A stretch of DNA of 64,000 nucleotides, taken from NCBI GenBank assembly GCA_964346535.1, contig CAYFUN010000001.1, positions 1 to 64,000 on the forward strand, in the 5' to 3' direction. The DNA comes from Neofamilia sp964346535 (GTDB taxonomy: Bacteria > Bacillota > Clostridia > Tissierellales > Peptoniphilaceae). Under the pieces are notes generated by a model. It ran no database searches and was not told where the DNA came from. It saw nothing but the letters and a program-made list of their open reading frames with translations. Of this stretch, positions 60,754 to 64,000 are shown in pieces (position 1 is the stretch's first letter; every line of letters starts with the position of its first letter). The position numbers and the translations under genes were made by a program.

Positions 60754-61323
60754 TTATTTCCTTTCTTTTGTTCTCACATCTGTTATAATTTCATCTAAAC
60801 TAACATCGTGAGGTTCAAAATCAACATGTTCAACTAATTGAAAATCAAAACATATTCCAATTTTTTTAGCGGCTACACCTTCTTGACTTAAAAACTTGTC
60901 ATAATAGCCACCGCCATAACCAATTCTATAAAAATTTTCTCCAAAAATCAATCCTGGCACTAAAACTAAATCTAATATTTTTGGATTCACAACATTAATT
61001 TTATCAACAGGTTGGGCAAGAATATTATAATAACCTAGTTCTAAATCGTCAAATGAATTTAATTTGCTGGCATACATTATATTTTTTTCTTCATCTATAA
61101 AGGGAATATAAATATTTTTACCTGATGAAATTGAATTTTTGATGAAATCATGGGTAAATAATTCTGTTCCAAAACTTACAAAGACAAAAATATTTTCAGA
61201 ATTTTTATAGTCCTCGCTAGCTATAAGCTTTGCAAGAACTTGCTTAGACAGTTCTTTTCTCTTTTTCACATCCAAGGACTTTCTTTTTTCTTTCATTTCT
61301 TTTCTTAACACATTCTTATTCAT
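60754..61323 (-). CDS. 5-formyltetrahydrofolate cyclo-ligase
   Basis: A 189-residue enzyme turning 5-formyl-THF into 5,10-methenyl-THF with ATP. Family features: LRKEMKEKRKSL at the start, FVSFGTELFTHDFI, the pterin-site DLVLVPGLIFGENFYRIGYGGGYYDKFL and HDVSLDEIITD. It is the first gene of a two-gene minus-strand unit with the CofE-like ligase. GGTGATAATAA precedes the ATG. Its promoter shares the 73-base interval with ftsE. Confidence 0.93.
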   Translation of the reverse strand: MNKNVLRKEMKEKRKSLDVKKRKELSKQVLAKLIASEDYKNSENIFVFVSFGTELFTHDFIKNSISSGKNIYIPFIDEEKNIMYASKLNSFDDLELGYYNILAQPVDKINVVNPKILDLVLVPGLIFGENFYRIGYGGGYYDKFLSQEGVAAKKIGICFDFQLVEHVDFEPHDVSLDEIITDVRTKERK

Positions 61324-61336
61324 TTATTATCACCAC

Positions 61337-61365
61337 TTTAAATTTTGCCTATATTATACTATAAT
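61337..61365 (+). promoter_or_regulatory. Predicted ftsE promoter
   Basis: TTTAAA (61337-61342), a 17-base spacer and a perfect TATAAT (61360-61365), 31 bases before the ftsE ATG. A second TATAAT on the minus strand (61357-61352) could serve the folate gene, so the two promoters overlap. Confidence 0.6.
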
Positions 61366-61396
61366 ATTGAGTGGATGACTAATATGAAGGGAAATT

Positions 61397-62083
61397 ATGA
61401 TTAGATTAGAAAATGTTTTAAAAAAATATGACAATGGTGTCATAGCCTTAAACAATATAAATTTAAATATAAAGCTTGGAGAGTTTGTATTTTTAATTGG
61501 CCCAAGTGGAGCAGGGAAGTCAACACTCTTAAAGCTTTTGTCAAATGAAGAACTACCAACTAAGGGCAGCATTTTTATTGACAATGTAAATATAACTAAA
61601 CTTTCCAGAAGGCAGGTACCATTTCACAGAAGAAAACTAGGCATAGTCTTTCAAGACTTTAAATTACTAGCCAATAAAACTGTTTATGAAAATGTGGCCT
61701 ACGCTTTAGAAATTGTTGGAGCCAGTGGAGCTGATATAAAAAGACAAGTTCCAAATGTCTTAGCCTTAGTAAACTTATATGACAGGGCTAAGTCTTATCC
61801 AAATCAACTATCAGGTGGCGAACTTCAAAGGGTTGCTATAGCAAGAGCAGTTGTAAATAAACCACAACTTTTATTAGCAGATGAACCTACAGGAAATCTA
61901 GACGAAGATACTGCCTACGAAATTATGGAAATACTTGACAACATTAACAAAAATGGGACAACAGTTCTTATGGCAACCCATGCAAAAAATATTGTTGACC
62001 AATATCAAAAAAGAGTTATAAGAATTGATAATGGCGTTATAGCAAGAGATGATGTAGGAGGCTACTATTATGAGGAGCCTTAG
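61397..62083 (+). CDS. ftsE: Cell division ATP-binding protein FtsE
   Basis: A 228-residue ABC ATPase. Walker A GPSGAGKST at about 35-43, signature LSGGELQRVAIARA, Walker B LLLADEPTGNLD, switch His in ATHAK. The sequence has the FtsE features GIVFQDFKLLANKTVYENVAYALEI. With FtsX it drives wall hydrolase activation at the division site rather than transport. It overlaps ftsX by 14 bases. Confidence 0.96.
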   Translation: MIRLENVLKKYDNGVIALNNINLNIKLGEFVFLIGPSGAGKSTLLKLLSNEELPTKGSIFIDNVNITKLSRRQVPFHRRKLGIVFQDFKLLANKTVYENVAYALEIVGASGADIKRQVPNVLALVNLYDRAKSYPNQLSGGELQRVAIARAVVNKPQLLLADEPTGNLDEDTAYEIMEILDNINKNGTTVLMATHAKNIVDQYQKRVIRIDNGVIARDDVGGYYYEEP

Positions 62084-62969
62084 ATCATTTAAGTCAATGC
62101 TAGTTAACGGCTTTACAAGTATTTGGAGAAATAAGGCTATGGGCTTTATTTCTATTTTGACTATTTTTGCCGTAATGTTAATTATGGGAATCTTGCTATT
62201 AGGTGTTTTAAATATTAACAACTATGTCAACAACATTAACCAAAGCTTAGACAAGATAGTTGTTTACTTTAACGATGATGCCAGTTTTAAACAAATTGAT
62301 AACTTAATGGAAAAGCTTAGCAAGAGAGAAGAGGTAAAAGAAATTGTTTATATTTCTAAAGACCAAGCCATGGTTGATGCCAAGGAAATGTTTAAAGACA
62401 AGGGCTTTGTTTTGAATGGCATTGAAAAAAATCCTCTTCCATCATCAATGGAAATAAAAGTATCTGACATTGCCTATGCAGAAGAGCTAGTTAAAGAACT
62501 TGAAAATAATAAGCTAGTTGAAGACAGTAGATATTTTCAAGATTGGATTAACAGGTTTATTAAAATAGACAGGGCTATAAAAATCGGATCCTTTGTAAGT
62601 TTTATAATAATTGTTAGCTTATGTGTTTTTGTAATATCAAATATTATTAAAGTTGCAATTTCATCTAGGGGAACTGAGATTGAAATTATGAAAATAGTTG
62701 GAGCAAGTGAATCTTATATAAAGGGCCCATTTATTATGGAGGGACTTTTCTATTCGTTACTAGGAGCAGTTCTTGCTTTACTTGCTATTTTTAAACTTTA
62801 TGAAATGTTTATTGGCCAATATGGGACTAGTATTTATGAATATCTGTCTTTTACTTTAGTAGACATGGCAGATATAAAAAGTGATTTAATCAGCATATTT
62901 ATTGCAATTTCACTTGGTATTGGAACAATTGGAAGTATAGCTTCCCTAAGAAAATATTTAAAGGTGTAA
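62070..62969 (+). CDS. ftsX: Cell division protein FtsX
   Basis: A 299-residue membrane partner of FtsE. One N-terminal helix (about 26-48), then an outside domain to about 165, then three helices (about 172-195, 222-245 and 270-290), the FtsX layout. IMKIVGASESYIKGPFIMEGLFYSLLGA is the characteristic FtsX-family segment. FtsX connects FtsE to an outside wall-cleavage protein; the next gene encodes a candidate. GGAGGCTACTATT precedes the ATG. Confidence 0.95.
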   Translation: MRSLRSFKSMLVNGFTSIWRNKAMGFISILTIFAVMLIMGILLLGVLNINNYVNNINQSLDKIVVYFNDDASFKQIDNLMEKLSKREEVKEIVYISKDQAMVDAKEMFKDKGFVLNGIEKNPLPSSMEIKVSDIAYAEELVKELENNKLVEDSRYFQDWINRFIKIDRAIKIGSFVSFIIIVSLCVFVISNIIKVAISSRGTEIEIMKIVGASESYIKGPFIMEGLFYSLLGAVLALLAIFKLYEMFIGQYGTSIYEYLSFTLVDMADIKSDLISIFIAISLGIGTIGSIASLRKYLKV

Positions 62970-62973
62970 ATTT

Positions 62974-64000
62974 ATGAAGAATGTAAAAAAGTTAATTTTA
63001 TTTGTACTTGTCTTGGTGTTATTTACTAGCAATATAGTATTTGCTGATGCTAAACTTGATTCTCTTAAGGACAAGAAAAAGCAAATGGACGAAAAAGTTC
63101 AAGATCAAGAGAGTCAAATCCAAGGGCTCAACCTTCAACTAGACCAAGTCCACCAAGAAATTAGAGACTTAGACTTTAAAATAATGACCTCCCAAGATGA
63201 ACTAGATAAAATTAACCAACAACTTTTAGAATTAGAAGAGTCAATTGCAAAAAATGAAGAAAACTTAGCCAAGGCCAAGGAAAAATTATCTTCAAAAGAA
63301 GATGACCTTAATACTAGGCTTAGAGAAGAATACAAAAACGGGTCTTATGTATTTTTAGAAATAATAATGGACTCATCAAGTATTTCAGATATGTTAAAAA
63401 GGCTTGATGTTGTTACAAACATTTTAAATCAAGATAGAGAGCTTTTAAGATTTACCAACAAACAAATTGCTTATATACGAGATACTGAAAATAAATTAAA
63501 AGAACAAAAAGCTGAATACAAGGAAAAACTTGCAGCTGAAGAAAGTAAGAAAGCTGAACTTGAAGAGAATAATAAAAAGAAATTAGAATTTATGGCAATC
63601 CTTCAAGAAGACAAGGTTCAAGCTGAAGCTGAATATAACGAATTTGTAAAGCTAACTCAGTCTTTAGATGCTGAAATAGTAAAACTCGAAAAGGAACTAG
63701 AAGAAAAGAGGAAGGCTGAAGAAGCCAGAAGAAAAGCTGAAGAAGAAAGAAGAAAGGCAGCTGGTGAAGTTGTCCAAGGAAACGGCCAACTATCATGGCC
63801 AGTTCCAGGCTATTCTAGCATATCTTCTTATTATGGATATAGGATCCACCCTATATTTAATACAAAAAAATTCCATGCAGGCATTGATATTCCTGCTCCT
63901 ATGGGCACACCAGTAAAAGCAGCTATGAGTGGCATAGTAATTTTTTCAGGCTGGCAAGGTGGCTACGGCAATGTTGTAATGATATCTCACGGAGGAGACC
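62974..64000 (+). CDS. M23 peptidase with coiled coil (EnvC/PcsB-like role), cut by window end
   Basis: The first 342 residues of an exported protein that runs off the window. Signal peptide at residues 1-24 (LILFVLVLVLFTSNIVFADA). A long coiled coil of alternating charges runs from about 28 to 265, ending in KRKAEEARRKAEEERRKA. An M23 (LytM) domain starts at about 272 (LSWPVPGYSSISSYYGYRIHPIF), with zinc ligand region HAGIDIPAP and a second His just before the cut (SHGGD). This layout is like EnvC and gamma-proteobacterial relatives that answer to FtsEX. It is 4 bases after ftsX, supporting that link. It is not in the set of complete frames because its stop codon lies outside. Confidence 0.92.
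   Translation, partial: MKNVKKLILFVLVLVLFTSNIVFADAKLDSLKDKKKQMDEKVQDQESQIQGLNLQLDQVHQEIRDLDFKIMTSQDELDKINQQLLELEESIAKNEENLAKAKEKLSSKEDDLNTRLREEYKNGSYVFLEIIMDSSSISDMLKRLDVVTNILNQDRELLRFTNKQIAYIRDTENKLKEQKAEYKEKLAAEESKKAELEENNKKKLEFMAILQEDKVQAEAEYNEFVKLTQSLDAEIVKLEKELEEKRKAEEARRKAEEERRKAAGEVVQGNGQLSWPVPGYSSISSYYGYRIHPIFNTKKFHAGIDIPAPMGTPVKAAMSGIVIFSGWQGGYGNVVMISHGGD

Overview
The window is a stretch of ordinary chromosome from an AT-rich, low-GC anaerobic Firmicute. The mix of genes points to class Clostridia or Tissierellia, and a Peptoniphilaceae-like coccus (Anaerococcus, Peptoniphilus, Finegoldia group) is my best guess. The pointers are the SCIFF peptide with its radical-SAM maturase, the Prp protease with an extended L27, the CIRCE/HrcA heat-shock operon and the DUF4364, DUF1002 and YhaN-type families. 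The genus is inference. There is no rRNA, CRISPR array, insertion sequence, prophage or integrase. Coding density is very high, and no stretch without a gene reaches 300 bases; the longest, about 286 bases at 25800-26085, holds two promoters.

Layout. 1-1945 is the end of a znuACB-type metal ABC transporter operon (znuA cut by the window edge). 1989-2852 (minus) is a secreted DUF1002 protein. 3077-3310 holds tRNA-Leu(CAA) and tRNA-Thr(GGT). 3438-11401 is the CIRCE-controlled hrcA-grpE-dnaK unit followed by dnaJ-prmA-rsmE-mtaB-hinT. 11521-13835 is an unknown gene plus a phosphohexomutase. 13929-18363 is a compact operon with a degenerate PfkB-like protein, a YhaO/Mre11-like nuclease, a short membrane-spanning YhaN/Rad50-like ATPase and a second phosphoesterase. 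18442-20778 is PEP synthase; 20923-22113 (minus) is an AlaX-type editing protein. 22184-25499 is comEC-holA, facing rpsT. 26086-31699 is lepA-hemW-citC-GH18 protein.

31790-37633 holds a zinc phospholipase C-like gene, an unknown gene, ruvCAB, queA and tgt. 37652-39466 is yajC-scfA-scfB (ranthipeptide system). 39515-40534 is the L21 leader with rplU-prp-rpmA. 40634-44175 is obgE-yhbY-nadD-yqeK-rsfS-ridA. 44237-47211 is comEA-glgP; 47323-50956 is trpS-valS. 51018-54524 has DUF4364, a methyltransferase, hslO and a family 4 glycosyltransferase; then an M29 aminopeptidase and a glutaredoxin-like gene. 56252-59534 is a membrane-protein-rich run (BofA-like, DUF2975, YozG-like regulator, TauE, ApbE, unknown). 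59567-61323 (minus) pairs a 5-formyl-THF cyclo-ligase with a CofE-like ligase. 61397-64000 is ftsEX with an M23 peptidase cut by the window edge.

Most genes are housekeeping: protein folding, RNA modification, ribosome assembly, Holliday-junction processing and division-site wall hydrolysis. The least explained parts are the 13929-18363 cluster, the CofE-like/cyclo-ligase pair, the citrate lyase ligase with no lyase nearby, and two genes without recognisable families (11521-12129, 32622-33353). Two gene starts also look unusual: comEC may be translated from a leaderless mRNA, and ruvC begins just after a terminator-like hairpin. All function calls rest on reading the sequence and remembered family motifs; no searches were run.
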